From NCBI GenBank assembly GCA_030668875.1, contig DAOVER010000009.1, forward strand, positions 22,597-86,596: a stretch of 64,000 nt of DNA, written 5' to 3'. The notes beneath the pieces were generated by a model. That model was not told where the DNA came from. It searched no databases and worked only from the letters and a program-made list of their open reading frames with translations. Position numbers and translations under genes: made by a program. This document shows, one piece after another, positions 1 to 9,173 of the stretch. Numbering within the stretch: position 1 is the stretch's first letter; each line of letters starts with the position of its first letter. This DNA comes from Candidatus Heimdallarchaeota archaeon (GTDB lineage: Archaea; Asgardarchaeota; Heimdallarchaeia; Heimdallarchaeales; Heimdallarchaeaceae).

Positions 1-840
1 TTCAATACGGAAAATGGAAGAATTGATGTTTCAACACACCCATTCACAACCGGTGCATATGATGATGTAAGAATAACAACAAGATATCAAGAAGATGATT
101 TTACATGTTCGTTCTTCTCAGTTATGCACGAAGGTGGCCATGGATGTTATGAACAAAACCAAGCAGAGAAGTGGAAATATCAACCCGTAGGGAAATACTG
201 CTCTTTAGGTCTTCACGAATCTCAATCTAGGTTTTACGAAAACACTCTCGGGAGAAGCAAATCATTTTGGTTTTATTATTTGGATAGATTCAAAAAACTA
301 ACGGGAGATATTTTTTCTGATGTTCAATATGATGTATTCATTCGTGCAATAAACGCAGTTGAACCCTCTATGATAAGAGTAGAAGCAGATGAAGTCACCT
401 ATAATCTACATATAATCCTTAGATATGAAATTGAAAGAGATCTATTTGCAGGAAAAATTGAGATAAAAGATTTACCCAGGATATGGAAAGACAGAATGAA
501 AGATATGCTTGGAATAGAAGTCAAAAAAGATAGTGATGGTGTTCTCCAAGATATTCACTGGAGTGGAGGAACCTTTGGATATTTCCCAACATATTCACTC
601 GGTAATGTTTATGCTGCTCAATTCTTCAATAAATTGATTAAGGACATACCAGATTGGAATACCAAATTAGAAAGTGGTGATATATCTTCTATGCTAGACT
701 GGATGAAAACTAACGTCCAAGAGAAAGGAAATCTCTACGACGCGCCTGAACTAGTTAAAATTGTCACAGGAGAGTGTCCAACTCCGAAGTATCTTATTGA
801 TTTTTTGGAGAAAAAATACTCTGCAATTTATGGATTCTAA
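1..840 (+). CDS. M32 family carboxypeptidase (Taq-type), C-terminal part, 5' truncated by window edge
   Basis: Zinc-dependent metallocarboxypeptidase of family M32, which removes C-terminal residues from peptides in the cytosol. The reading frame is open from base 1, so the N-terminal part lies outside the window. The zinc motif HEGGH is at nt 127-141, preceded by the family block THPFTTGAYDDVRITTRY and followed by HESQSRFYEN, where the glutamate is the expected third zinc ligand. The C-terminal half has the family's GTFGYFPTYSLGN block. An internal ATG at 124 would split the zinc motif from its conserved upstream block, so it is not the start. About 280 of the usual roughly 500 residues are present. 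The family call is strong; substrate preference is unknown. Confidence 0.93.
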   Translation, partial: FNTENGRIDVSTHPFTTGAYDDVRITTRYQEDDFTCSFFSVMHEGGHGCYEQNQAEKWKYQPVGKYCSLGLHESQSRFYENTLGRSKSFWFYYLDRFKKLTGDIFSDVQYDVFIRAINAVEPSMIRVEADEVTYNLHIILRYEIERDLFAGKIEIKDLPRIWKDRMKDMLGIEVKKDSDGVLQDIHWSGGTFGYFPTYSLGNVYAAQFFNKLIKDIPDWNTKLESGDISSMLDWMKTNVQEKGNLYDAPELVKIVTGECPTPKYLIDFLEKKYSAIYGF

Positions 841-857
841 AGAATCCTTCCTTTTTT
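832..857 (+). terminator. Hairpin plus T-tract at the end of the M32 gene
   Basis: A perfect 6-bp inverted repeat (GGATTC, loop TAAA, GAATCC) overlaps the stop codon and is followed directly by ttccttttttg. Archaeal termination mainly needs the T-tract; the hairpin may add stability to the 3' end. Inferred from sequence only. Confidence 0.55.
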
Positions 858-1002
858 GTATAATGGTGGTTTTTTGATAATAGAATGAAATTGTAAGTTA
901 ATGAATGATGAAGAATCATATGGTGAATGGCCTACGTAAGATATGTAGAATCTTTTAAGAAAATAAATTGGGGAACAGCAAGAAAATACCTAGATTAGAG
1001 AT

Positions 1003-3399
1003 TTATTTCTCAAACACCAGATAGTTTGATTTTTCTTCACCCATTATATCTATTTCGCCAAGTTCAACATATTTCTTCTTTTTCCCTTCTCTCTTAATAG
1101 TGAAATACCATGTATCTCCAGTCTTTTTCTCTCCTTGGATATTGACGATTTCATAATCACCGTTATTAAAATCAAGTGAATCTCCATCATCTAGATAGAT
1201 TTCTCCTTCAGCTTCCGAATCTTTTGGATATACTCTAAGAGATATTTTCGATTTGTAAATCTCTCCTGTATGCTGAATAGGTTCCGTAATATAGGGTATG
1301 ATAGAGCCTTCCTTAACAAATATTGGTACCATGTTCAAAGGCACATCAACTTCATGCACTTTTCCACCATCAAGAACAAGTTCTCCACAGAAACTATACC
1401 ACCTACCTTGAGGAAGATAAACTTCTCTCTTCCTTTTACCCTTCTTAAGAACAGGAGCTATAAGTAAACTATCTCCGAACAGATATTCAGTCTCTGACCA
1501 TTCAGCGAAATGCGCCATAGGGTCCTTTGAATAATCTACCCACAATGGTCGAAATGCTGGAACGCCAGTTAGGCAAGCTTTTCTAATGCTATTATAGATG
1601 TAAACCATAAGAGAATATCTTAATTGGATAACCTGTCGAATAATCTCTTCAGTTTTCTTTCCATGAACCCATGGTTCTTGAGAGCATTTTTTGTTAATCG
1701 TGTGATTTCTGAAGTATGGATAGAAACACCCGGCTTGATACCATCGGATAAGAAGTTCAGCTCCGGGTTTTCTAGCAAAACCACCAATATCAGGACCAAT
1801 CATAACTTGTCCAGAAACAGCCATATTAAGCATCATTGGAATAGATAATTGTAAATGTCGCCACTCTGCAACATTATCTCCTGTCCACGTCCCTGCATAT
1901 CTATGAGTCCCTAGGTATGCTGACCTAGAATTGATGTAAATCCTATTATTTGGAAGAAGTTTTCGTAATCCCTCATAAGTTGCTTTTGCCATTAAATGTG
2001 CATATTCATTATGTACTTCTTTATGCAAACGAGGTTCTCCTTCTCCAGGATGTACAACATCATCATCTATTGTTCCTTTGTCATTGAATACTGATGGGTC
2101 ATTCATATCAATCCAAAAACCTCTAATGCCTGCCTTAGTTAAATCTTTAAAGTGACTGCCAAACCATTCACGTGTTTTTGCTTGAGTAAAGTCAGGAAAA
2201 TGGCAATCACCAGGCCAAACGGGGCCAATATAAACTGAACCATCAGGATTTAAGCAGAAATGTTCTCCTTTGATTCCTTCTTTGTAAAGCTTATAATCTG
2301 GATCCACTTTGACTCCAGGATCTGTCATGGCCATCAAACGAAATCCTTGCTCAAGAAGATCATCTGATAATTTCTTTGGATTTGGGAAGTGTTCCTTATT
2401 CCAAGTAAATATTCTATATTCATCCATATAATCAATGTCTAAGTGGATATAATCACAAGGTATTTTCCTATTTCTGAATTCCGAGGCTAGAGCTCTAACT
2501 TCTGATTCAGGATAGTAAGACCATCGACTTTGATGATGCCCAAGAGCAGAAATCGGTGGGAGGGGGGCCTTCCCAAGTAACTCTGTGAGTTTTCTAAACA
2601 CTTTGTATACTGTGGGGCCAACAATAATGTAGTAGTTTATACCACCACCATTAACATAATATTTTGCTGAACAATCAACATCATCTCCGATTCTAATTTG
2701 GCTTCGATTAGGGTTATCATAAACAACAGCATAACAAAAACCATTTGAACGAACAACGATTTGGATAGGCTGAGATTGATACAATTTTGAATCATCGTCA
2801 TCATAAGAAAATGAATCTGTATTCCAGAATGAGATAGTTTCACCTTTTTTGTTTAAAGGCCCACCTTTTTCACCAAAACCATAATAATTTTCGCAAATTA
2901 CATTGGGGAGTTTTTCAATTTTGTACCAATCTTCTTCGTGATAACTCGGAAATTCTTCATTATAAATTTGGAATCCAAATCCATCTGTAAAAGTAATCTT
3001 ACTAGCTTCTTTGTCTATTGTAGCAACAATAAAAACAGTTGGACCAGATTCTTGCGTAATAATTATTTCTTCTTCCTCTTTCTTTATAACCAACCCTGGT
3101 GCTGATTTAGTGTCTTGAATTACTGCATCGGTTCGGGGGATATCAGACAGCTGTTTAGAGATTCTAACGTTTAAAACCCCATTAGCAACAGATTTTATTT
3201 GAAGTTCCCCATCTTCTAATGAGGCATGAAAATCAAATTTGCGAGTTTCACTAGAAGATATTTTTCCCATTTTTTCCCATTTAGACTCGTCTTTTGGCAA
3301 TACTATTTCATTATATTTCATCATTTTTCTTCTAATGATGTTGTTCAAGGCGAATTTAACCATCCAAAAGGGTACTTTTCCTATTAATTCATTAGACAT
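1003..3399 (-). CDS. Glycoside hydrolase family 31 (alpha-glucosidase/alpha-xylosidase type)
   Basis: Retaining alpha-glycosidase, likely acting on alpha-glucosides or alpha-xylosides. The GH31 nucleophile motif WIDMNDPSVF has its Asp near residue 430, and the acid/base Asp lies in TWTGDNVAEW near residue 508. Upstream blocks GFGEKGG and LDIDYMDEYRIFTWN and downstream GPDIGGF and FRPLWVDY fit the family. At 798 aa the length is normal. No signal peptide is seen, so the enzyme is probably cytoplasmic. The ATG at 3399 is preceded by an AT-rich TATA-like stretch near 3425-3430, but a start about 25 codons further in (MMKYNEI) is possible. It is transcribed alone, opposite to the M32 gene. Exact substrate cannot be read from sequence. 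Confidence 0.93.
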   Translation of the reverse strand: MSNELIGKVPFWMVKFALNNIIRRKMMKYNEIVLPKDESKWEKMGKISSSETRKFDFHASLEDGELQIKSVANGVLNVRISKQLSDIPRTDAVIQDTKSAPGLVIKKEEEEIIITQESGPTVFIVATIDKEASKITFTDGFGFQIYNEEFPSYHEEDWYKIEKLPNVICENYYGFGEKGGPLNKKGETISFWNTDSFSYDDDDSKLYQSQPIQIVVRSNGFCYAVVYDNPNRSQIRIGDDVDCSAKYYVNGGGINYYIIVGPTVYKVFRKLTELLGKAPLPPISALGHHQSRWSYYPESEVRALASEFRNRKIPCDYIHLDIDYMDEYRIFTWNKEHFPNPKKLSDDLLEQGFRLMAMTDPGVKVDPDYKLYKEGIKGEHFCLNPDGSVYIGPVWPGDCHFPDFTQAKTREWFGSHFKDLTKAGIRGFWIDMNDPSVFNDKGTIDDDVVHPGEGEPRLHKEVHNEYAHLMAKATYEGLRKLLPNNRIYINSRSAYLGTHRYAGTWTGDNVAEWRHLQLSIPMMLNMAVSGQVMIGPDIGGFARKPGAELLIRWYQAGCFYPYFRNHTINKKCSQEPWVHGKKTEEIIRQVIQLRYSLMVYIYNSIRKACLTGVPAFRPLWVDYSKDPMAHFAEWSETEYLFGDSLLIAPVLKKGKRKREVYLPQGRWYSFCGELVLDGGKVHEVDVPLNMVPIFVKEGSIIPYITEPIQHTGEIYKSKISLRVYPKDSEAEGEIYLDDGDSLDFNNGDYEIVNIQGEKKTGDTWYFTIKREGKKKKYVELGEIDIMGEEKSNYLVFEK

Positions 3400-3450
3400 T
3401 AGGTTAACAGTCTATCAAGAAATTAAAAATCTATCGAGGAGTTAATTCTG

Positions 3451-3969
3451 TTATGGTTTGAATGAAATAAAGATAATAAGTGCTATAAGAAATGTACCTA
3501 AAGCAATCCCAGTAATGGTGAAAGCATTTGCTGGTAGAATTTTTAGATCAATTGTAATTTTATTTGAGAAAGGAGCTAAAGGTTTCATCTTTCCTGATAT
3601 TAAATCGACAAGATAATGTGCAACATAACAACTACTCGCCAAAATAGCTAATTCAGGAACATTAGCCACCCAAAATATGAGAGAGCTGAATCCGCAGACC
3701 ACTAGAACGCCAAATGGTTCATGCAACCATGTATGATAAATGAACTCATCTCTTTCATCCACTGTTTTAAAATAAAGTTTAATCAGTTGAGGAATGTTCC
3801 ATAATTTAATCTCGGGATGCTTCCTCTTATAATAGAAAACATGATCATAATCTACAAGAACTCCGAAAACAAACATTACGATTAGAAGCAACCAAAGTGG
3901 GACATCGTAAAATTGAATGAATATAAACCCAATTAGTACAGATATACTTCCATGGGTAACAGAGTCCAT
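3451..3969 (-). CDS. Membrane protein of the YdjM/DUF457 (metal-dependent hydrolase-like) type
   Basis: Small integral membrane protein of 172 aa with about four hydrophobic segments. It begins MDSVTHG and contains DYDHV after the first two membrane segments, TWLHEP in the middle and AHYLVDLISG near the C-terminus. This spacing of His/Asp residues is typical of the YdjM/DUF457 family of putative membrane-bound metal-dependent hydrolases. Their biochemical role is not established, and some members are linked to lipid or envelope stress. It stands alone between the GH31 gene and an unknown gene on the other strand. The family assignment rests on motif pattern, not on a search. Confidence 0.6.
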   Translation of the reverse strand: MDSVTHGSISVLIGFIFIQFYDVPLWLLLIVMFVFGVLVDYDHVFYYKRKHPEIKLWNIPQLIKLYFKTVDERDEFIYHTWLHEPFGVLVVCGFSSLIFWVANVPELAILASSCYVAHYLVDLISGKMKPLAPFSNKITIDLKILPANAFTITGIALGTFLIALIIFISFKP

Positions 3970-4050
3970 GGAAACTTTTGTGAGTATGTGAGTTATAAAA
4001 TTTTCTCACGTAACAGTTTGCTAAAGTTTATTTGAAAGAAAGAATATTGT

Positions 4051-4518
4051 ATGTTAATGGATTGCAGTAAATTCGATAAAATTATCTCAACGCCCTCTGT
4101 TGGTGATGAAACAAGAAGGTCTGCTCTTAAAACTCTGATCAAGGGTGGATGTTTAGCTTCATTATACAATCATGCTTTAACACCTTCAAGAATTGATTGG
4201 ATAAGAAACTACTCGCTCTTGGCTTTAACAAAATTTGCTACAATCAATACTTCTAGTTATGATGTTGCAATAACACTTCAAGATGATGAAATCCCCCTCG
4301 ATAGCTCAATGGACTTACTGATGCTGAAGAAAAAAGCTGCTAAGCTTCTTTTTATGTTTACATCTACACCTAACAAACCAAGAAAATTCAAAAAAATATC
4401 TTTAATGGGAATGATTGTTGGAGAACATTGGAAGTATTGTGAGGAACTGCTTAAAGATTCTGAAGCAGAAGAATGGGTGAAACGAACTATTCAGTCTGCA
4501 TTAAAAACAAGAAAATAA
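4051..4518 (+). CDS. Hypothetical protein, helical, possibly HEAT-like
   Basis: I do not recognise this 155-aa protein. The N-terminal half (residues about 15-65) reads as paired amphipathic helices with the rhythm of a HEAT or armadillo-like repeat (DETRRSALKTLI, then DWIRNYSLLALTKFA). The middle is acidic, and the C-terminus is helical and basic. There is no signal peptide or membrane segment. A T-rich TATA-like stretch (aagtttattt) lies about 25 nt before the ATG, which fits a leaderless start. It converges on the long membrane protein gene that ends 16 nt away. The HEAT-like reading is only an impression from residue pattern. Confidence 0.6.
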   Translation: MLMDCSKFDKIISTPSVGDETRRSALKTLIKGGCLASLYNHALTPSRIDWIRNYSLLALTKFATINTSSYDVAITLQDDEIPLDSSMDLLMLKKKAAKLLFMFTSTPNKPRKFKKISLMGMIVGEHWKYCEELLKDSEAEEWVKRTIQSALKTRK

Positions 4519-4533
4519 AAAGAAAAGAGAAAG

Positions 4534-7170
4534 TTATATCATTAGTTTTGATTTCTCTTCTGTAAGTTGCTGGGCTTCAGCTTTAGCCTCCTCAAAAATA
4601 GCAATGGGGAATTTATTATGTAAAGGAGATATTTTTGCACCCCATTTTGAAACAAGATATAGAGGTTTTGCCATGAATTTCAAACCTTTAGCCATCTCTG
4701 TAGCTCGCTTGAATTCAGCTAGAGTGTTATCATCGAACACGCCTAAGAGAGCTGCAATAAAGGCGTAGATGTACATGCCTGCGAGAGTGCCGATTAGAAG
4801 AATTGCTACAGATCTATAGAGACTATATTCGTCTAATTTCCAAATTAAAGTACACAATCCTTCCATAATACCCCAAACTGTTACAGCAGCCAATAATGGC
4901 GCGATAAAGCCTTGCCAAGCTAGATCTTTCCACTTGAATTTAAAGTAGTCATCACGTCTAATGCCCCACCACATAAAGATATTCTTAATGATTAATGCGG
5001 GGAAGTATGCAAACATTATAGCAATCATTGGAGAACCAAACGTTATGCTGAACCACTCGTGCATAGGTATGAAAACGAATAGTAGTCCTATTCTGATCAC
5101 TTGCTCAATAATCCAACTAATAGCCGCCCAACCTGGACGGTCTGATCCAGCAAACATCCAATCACCAAGCCAGGAGAAATAGCCTATTGCATGGAAGAAG
5201 AGGAACCAGATGATCAATGTTGCAGCTGGAGCCCATTCGGCACCTGCACCGCCTTCAATAAATCTCCATCCAATAGGAATCAAAGCGGCAACTAAGAACC
5301 AATCGAAATAAGAACTCCATTTTATAGAACTCATAGTATAATATCTAGTTAATGCCTTTTTCTTCGCATGATAAGATTCAGATATAGCTGGGAGTAAAGA
5401 TTCTGCGAAAAGTGCAACTAGCATTATTATAGTAGCAAAATTCCAAGCTAGAGAGAAGTAACCCTGTTGCTGAGTATAGTTAGGTAAGAACAATGAGAGA
5501 AGATAAAGTTGTACAAACCACCCGAGAGGAGGTAATATCTTTCCACCCATCCATTTAACACCAAACTTGAAAGATTCCTTTATATCTGCCCACGTGAAGT
5601 CTATTCGAAAAATTGTCTTCAAGGAAAATCCAAGTCTCTTGAAGAATATTAAACCTACCAGAAATGAACAGATTTGAATCACGTAGAAACCAACGCTATA
5701 GCCTATAGCTCCAGCTAATCCATCTCCAAAAACAGGATTCTTGCCCAGAGTAAATCTGAAGAGTACTATCACAAGATACTGAATTGTGATATTGAAAACT
5801 GCATAAAGAAGTATATTAAGTATCTGTTGAAGATCAATTCTATTCATAGCTTGGAACAGATACATAAACACCAAGAAGAAAGCTGGCCATTGGAAGAATG
5901 CATGAGTAACAAAAATCCATGACATATGAGCTAGAAATGTATGTGGAAACACCATTGAACCAATAAATGAAATTAAGAACAACTGAGCTATTCCTGATAA
6001 CATTTGGAACCAAACAAATAGTTGAACATATTTTATAGCTTTTTGAGGTCTCTTCACTCTATGTTCACTGAAGAATTTTACTAAAACTACTGATGTTCCC
6101 AAGTCAAAGAATAACCAAAGAGCTTCAAAGAATTTAATAGTATAATCATAAAAACCTGCAGCTTGTGGGCTCGGTAGAATTATGAGTGGAAATACAAGGG
6201 CAGACATGACAACATTAGGTAAAATGACTAAAAGTCCAATAAATAGTTGGATGAGAAAACCTCCCAATTGTCGATGCATACCGACTTCTTCCCATTGATT
6301 TTCTTTCTCAACTTCCTTGCTCATCTCTTTCAAGTCTTTTTCTTTGATAGGATTTTTCTTTGAATATTTTTTAGCATAGATAAAACCAGCTGTTGTTATA
6401 AGAGCTGTAAGCAGAACCGAAATACCCAACAAAACAGTATCAAGAGTGTGGGGAACAGGGGAATAATCCCACTTTGCATATGTTAATACTGGTTCATCAA
6501 CAGTTGACATTATAGTGAGATAAAGCATATAGTTGAAATAAGGCCATTCCACTAATTCACTGTTAAATACTATGTCTGGAAAGAAATTAAATGCAATAAG
6601 TCTGTTATCGTCCTTGGTACTCGCTAAGGCAAGTCCAGGATGTGCACTAACAGCTGAAGTTTGTAACAAAATAGTCCCAGTCAATTGTATATCTGTGTAG
6701 TTTGCAATAGTAGGAACAGAATTCCATTGAATATTGTCCAGTATGGGATGCTCAATAACAGGCTCCACAGGTACAGGTAGCGACATGTTATTTTGTAAGA
6801 CATTATTCGTGGTTGTAGAAGCCAGATCCAAAGTAGTTAGCAAAGTGCTATTTGATGCTAGATTTTCATATACAAAAATCACAATACCACCAGAATAAGA
6901 TTCAAGTAAACTTATCTCAGCCAAAGTTGGAGCATAATCGAGAATCATGATATTATCAAAACTATCAATTGGAGCACTCCCAATAGAACTTCTTTCAGTA
7001 ATAATAAATGAAGAATCTAAAGTTATTCTATCCATTAAATAATCAGGTATATCCTCTCCAACAACTAGTACATCAAAACTGTCTTGAGCTAGAGTCTGAG
7101 ATGGAAGTAGTGTGAGTGAGATAAATACAAGTAAACAGCTAAAAGTGATAATACTAAGCTTTCTCTTCAT
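4534..7170 (-). CDS. Polytopic membrane protein, flippase-like (MATE/Wzx-type) with N-terminal extracytoplasmic domain
   Basis: Protein of 878 aa. Residues 1-28 form a clear signal peptide (basic MKRK, hydrophobic core, ending near TLAQDS). Residues about 30-235 are a soluble domain, expected outside the cell. A membrane segment at about 240-265 is followed by a charged linker and then about 12-14 membrane helices. The helical part resembles polysaccharide or lipid-linked sugar exporters of the MVIN/Wzx/MATE superfamily in spacing and length, with basic and aromatic residues at helix ends. A role in moving glycolipid precursors or envelope polymers is therefore plausible but not proven. The extracytoplasmic N-terminal domain fused to the transporter is unusual. 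Its gene is monocistronic. Confidence 0.6.
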   Translation of the reverse strand: MKRKLSIITFSCLLVFISLTLLPSQTLAQDSFDVLVVGEDIPDYLMDRITLDSSFIITERSSIGSAPIDSFDNIMILDYAPTLAEISLLESYSGGIVIFVYENLASNSTLLTTLDLASTTTNNVLQNNMSLPVPVEPVIEHPILDNIQWNSVPTIANYTDIQLTGTILLQTSAVSAHPGLALASTKDDNRLIAFNFFPDIVFNSELVEWPYFNYMLYLTIMSTVDEPVLTYAKWDYSPVPHTLDTVLLGISVLLTALITTAGFIYAKKYSKKNPIKEKDLKEMSKEVEKENQWEEVGMHRQLGGFLIQLFIGLLVILPNVVMSALVFPLIILPSPQAAGFYDYTIKFFEALWLFFDLGTSVVLVKFFSEHRVKRPQKAIKYVQLFVWFQMLSGIAQLFLISFIGSMVFPHTFLAHMSWIFVTHAFFQWPAFFLVFMYLFQAMNRIDLQQILNILLYAVFNITIQYLVIVLFRFTLGKNPVFGDGLAGAIGYSVGFYVIQICSFLVGLIFFKRLGFSLKTIFRIDFTWADIKESFKFGVKWMGGKILPPLGWFVQLYLLSLFLPNYTQQQGYFSLAWNFATIIMLVALFAESLLPAISESYHAKKKALTRYYTMSSIKWSSYFDWFLVAALIPIGWRFIEGGAGAEWAPAATLIIWFLFFHAIGYFSWLGDWMFAGSDRPGWAAISWIIEQVIRIGLLFVFIPMHEWFSITFGSPMIAIMFAYFPALIIKNIFMWWGIRRDDYFKFKWKDLAWQGFIAPLLAAVTVWGIMEGLCTLIWKLDEYSLYRSVAILLIGTLAGMYIYAFIAALLGVFDDNTLAEFKRATEMAKGLKFMAKPLYLVSKWGAKISPLHNKFPIAIFEEAKAEAQQLTEEKSKLMI

Positions 7171-7282
7171 TAAAACACCTATAGAGCATAGAGTTAATGA
7201 CTAGTATATATGAGTTGTTGAAAACAAACGCTAGTAAAGCACGAAAAATCTGTGAAATAACAACATATTCCGTTGTTTTACA

Positions 7283-7693
7283 TTAATTTATTTTATAATT
7301 CACTACATAACCTTCAGCTTCAAGGAAATCTTTAAAGAAAATTAAGCTAGCATTTCTCAAGAAAACAACTGTTGAAGCATCTAATGTAGTAACTAACAAA
7401 TCGTTAAATCTACGAATGAAAAACATAAATATTTGATAAAAAGCAGCCATTCTTTCATCAACATGAATAAATCTGAAATCATTGATTGGTCGAACATATT
7501 CTTTTTCCCAATCTCTACAAGCTGCCTTCATTAATGCTTCTATTACATTTTCACTGAGATTTGGCATTGCTGTATGTATGCAATCCTGAAGTTTTTCTAA
7601 TACTTCAACTTGTCCCTTATTGAGCATTATCTTTCTCGAGCTAATAAGAGCCGAATTAAGTTTTCCTTGATCGAGCTCAAATGTAACACTCAT
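7283..7693 (-). CDS. Hypothetical protein, helical
   Basis: Unknown protein of 136 aa, mostly alpha-helical, with aromatic-rich FYQIFMFFIRRFNDLL in the middle and no signal peptide. The start chosen is the ATG at 7693 (MSVTFELDQGK). An upstream in-frame TTG at 7711 exists, but a TATA-like box (gtttatagat on the minus strand, about 7719-7728) lies about 25-30 nt before the ATG, which favours a leaderless ATG start. It lies between the flippase-like gene and the divergent pyruvate-kinase C-domain gene. No function is proposed. Confidence 0.6.
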   Translation of the reverse strand: MSVTFELDQGKLNSALISSRKIMLNKGQVEVLEKLQDCIHTAMPNLSENVIEALMKAACRDWEKEYVRPINDFRFIHVDERMAAFYQIFMFFIRRFNDLLVTTLDASTVVFLRNASLIFFKDFLEAEGYVVNYKIN

Positions 7694-7718
7694 TACTAGG
7701 TAAGCCTTCAAAGTTATC

Positions 7719-7728
7719 TATAAACTTT
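7719..7728 (-). promoter_or_regulatory. TATA-like box for the gene starting at 7693
   Basis: On the minus strand the sequence gtttatagat lies about 25-30 nt before the ATG at 7693. That is the distance expected for an archaeal TATA box serving a leaderless transcript. Predicted by eye. Confidence 0.4.
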
Positions 7729-7856
7729 TGCTCGATATTGAAACAATATGTGACAAATAGTATCTTCTAATCATATCTAGAAACAACATAATCAGAGATT
7801 TCAAATAAAAGAACAATAGTAAAAAATTTTAAGTCAGTTAATAGATACTGTAAAGC

Positions 7857-8408
7857 ATGTCAGTGCATTTTGAGAAACCTGGTGATCACACAGAAGAAGT
7901 ACTCAATTTAGTGCAACAGAAGGTGGATGAGCAAAAAATCTCTCAAGTTATAATCGCAACAACCAAAGGAGATACTGCTCTAAAAGCGGTTTCTTCCTTA
8001 AAGAACTGCAAGATTGTCATTGTAACACATCAGGCGGGTTTTAAGGAGCCTGGAGGAATGGAGATTGAAGAAAATATTATCAGAGAGATTGAAGCTAAAG
8101 GAATCAAGGTTGTAACTGCTACACATGCTCTTGCAGGTGTTGAAAGGGCTGTAAGAAAGAAACTAGGCACTTGGATGACTGTTGAAATCATGGCTCAAAC
8201 GCTTAAAATATTTGGACAAGGAACGAAAGTATGCGCAGAGATTGTAGCAATGGCTGCTGATGCTGGGGCAATTTCTCTAGATAATGTCATTGCAGTAGGG
8301 GGAACAGGTAGAAGTGCTGACACGGCTTGGATTATCAAACCAGTTCATACACATAATTTCTTTGACATGAAACTAATAGAATTAATATGTAAACCTAAAA
8401 ACAACTAA
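7857..8408 (+). CDS. Stand-alone pyruvate kinase C-terminal-like domain protein
   Basis: Protein of 183 aa that corresponds to the alpha/beta C-terminal (allosteric) domain of pyruvate kinase without the catalytic barrel. It contains IIATTKGDTALKAV near residue 40, IVTHQAGF in the next strand and the glycine-rich AVGGTGRSADTAWII near residue 145. Such single-domain proteins are known in archaea and bacteria, but their role is not settled; binding a phosphorylated metabolite is a reasonable inference. The stop is 2-11 nt before the next gene (membrane kinase-like), so the two are likely co-transcribed. Start ATG at 7857. Confidence 0.8.
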   Translation: MSVHFEKPGDHTEEVLNLVQQKVDEQKISQVIIATTKGDTALKAVSSLKNCKIVIVTHQAGFKEPGGMEIEENIIREIEAKGIKVVTATHALAGVERAVRKKLGTWMTVEIMAQTLKIFGQGTKVCAEIVAMAADAGAISLDNVIAVGGTGRSADTAWIIKPVHTHNFFDMKLIELICKPKNN

Positions 8409-8419
8409 GCGTGAAAGCA

Positions 8420-9115
8420 ATGTATTTTAATCCATCACAACTTAATTGGGTATTCGTTGTTGTGTCACTCATCGTCGTTTTTCTTACTTTGAGCTCAGTT
8501 TATCTGCTTGCTTATCTTAACTATAAACCATGGCAAGTTAGAAAAATAAGTCATATGATATTGCACACGGTTCTTGCTTTCTTTCCTTATTTCATAGACA
8601 ATTTATTTGATTTAATTATCACTTTAAGCATAACAATGGTTTTACTTCTTGTACTCTCTTTAATACCGCAAATCCAATTTCTTCCAAAAATCATTGAGAA
8701 ATGTACAAGGGAAGGGGATAGTAATATGCAAATGGTCATAAATTCTACAGTAACAAGTGTAGCTGTCCTACTAGTTTACGTACTTAACTTAGATAGACCT
8801 TATGTGTTTACAGCAGCTTTCCTATCAGTAAGCTTAGGTGATGGTCTTGGTGAAATGATAGGAAGACCATATGGAAAGATAAAATATCGCATTTTCGAAG
8901 AACGCTCCTTAGAAGGATCTATTGCAGTGTTTTTTGGAACAGCAGTTAGTATTTTTGTAGCCTTAGCTGTTAACCAAATGCTAGTAGTAGACATATGGTG
9001 GAAAATAATTGTAATTGCACTAATAGGTACATTTGTTGAAGCATGTAATTACAGATTCATAGACAATGTTACATTACCTGTATCTATTGCTCTAATGATG
9101 TACTTGCTTTTTTAA
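8420..9115 (+). CDS. Dolichol/phytol kinase-like integral membrane protein
   Basis: Polytopic protein of about 231 aa with six or more membrane segments. The C-terminal half has the family block SLGDGLGEMIGRPYGKIKY followed by RSLEGSIAVF, matching the GD...GE..GR..GK.KY...KSLEGS pattern of CTP-dependent polyprenol kinases (Sec59/VTE5 group) and related CDP-alcohol enzymes. A role in phosphorylating an isoprenoid alcohol for glycosylation or lipid synthesis is inferred. The ATG at 8420 is preferred over the GTG at 8411: the GTGA at 8411-8414 looks like the Shine-Dalgarno sequence, and the ATG aligns exactly with the start of the downstream paralogue. It is co-directional with the PK_C gene. 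Confidence 0.75.
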   Translation: MYFNPSQLNWVFVVVSLIVVFLTLSSVYLLAYLNYKPWQVRKISHMILHTVLAFFPYFIDNLFDLIITLSITMVLLLVLSLIPQIQFLPKIIEKCTREGDSNMQMVINSTVTSVAVLLVYVLNLDRPYVFTAAFLSVSLGDGLGEMIGRPYGKIKYRIFEERSLEGSIAVFFGTAVSIFVALAVNQMLVVDIWWKIIVIALIGTFVEACNYRFIDNVTLPVSIALMMYLLF

Positions 9116-9173
9116 ATACAATTATTACAAATATTTTATAACCGGAATTTTCATTTGTGTACTGTTGGTGTAC

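Noticed and set aside
904..930. ATGATGA motif like the C box of a C/D box sRNA in the intergenic region after the M32 gene
   Set aside because: No D box (CTGA) or D'/C' pair at usual spacing was found, so the motif is probably chance.
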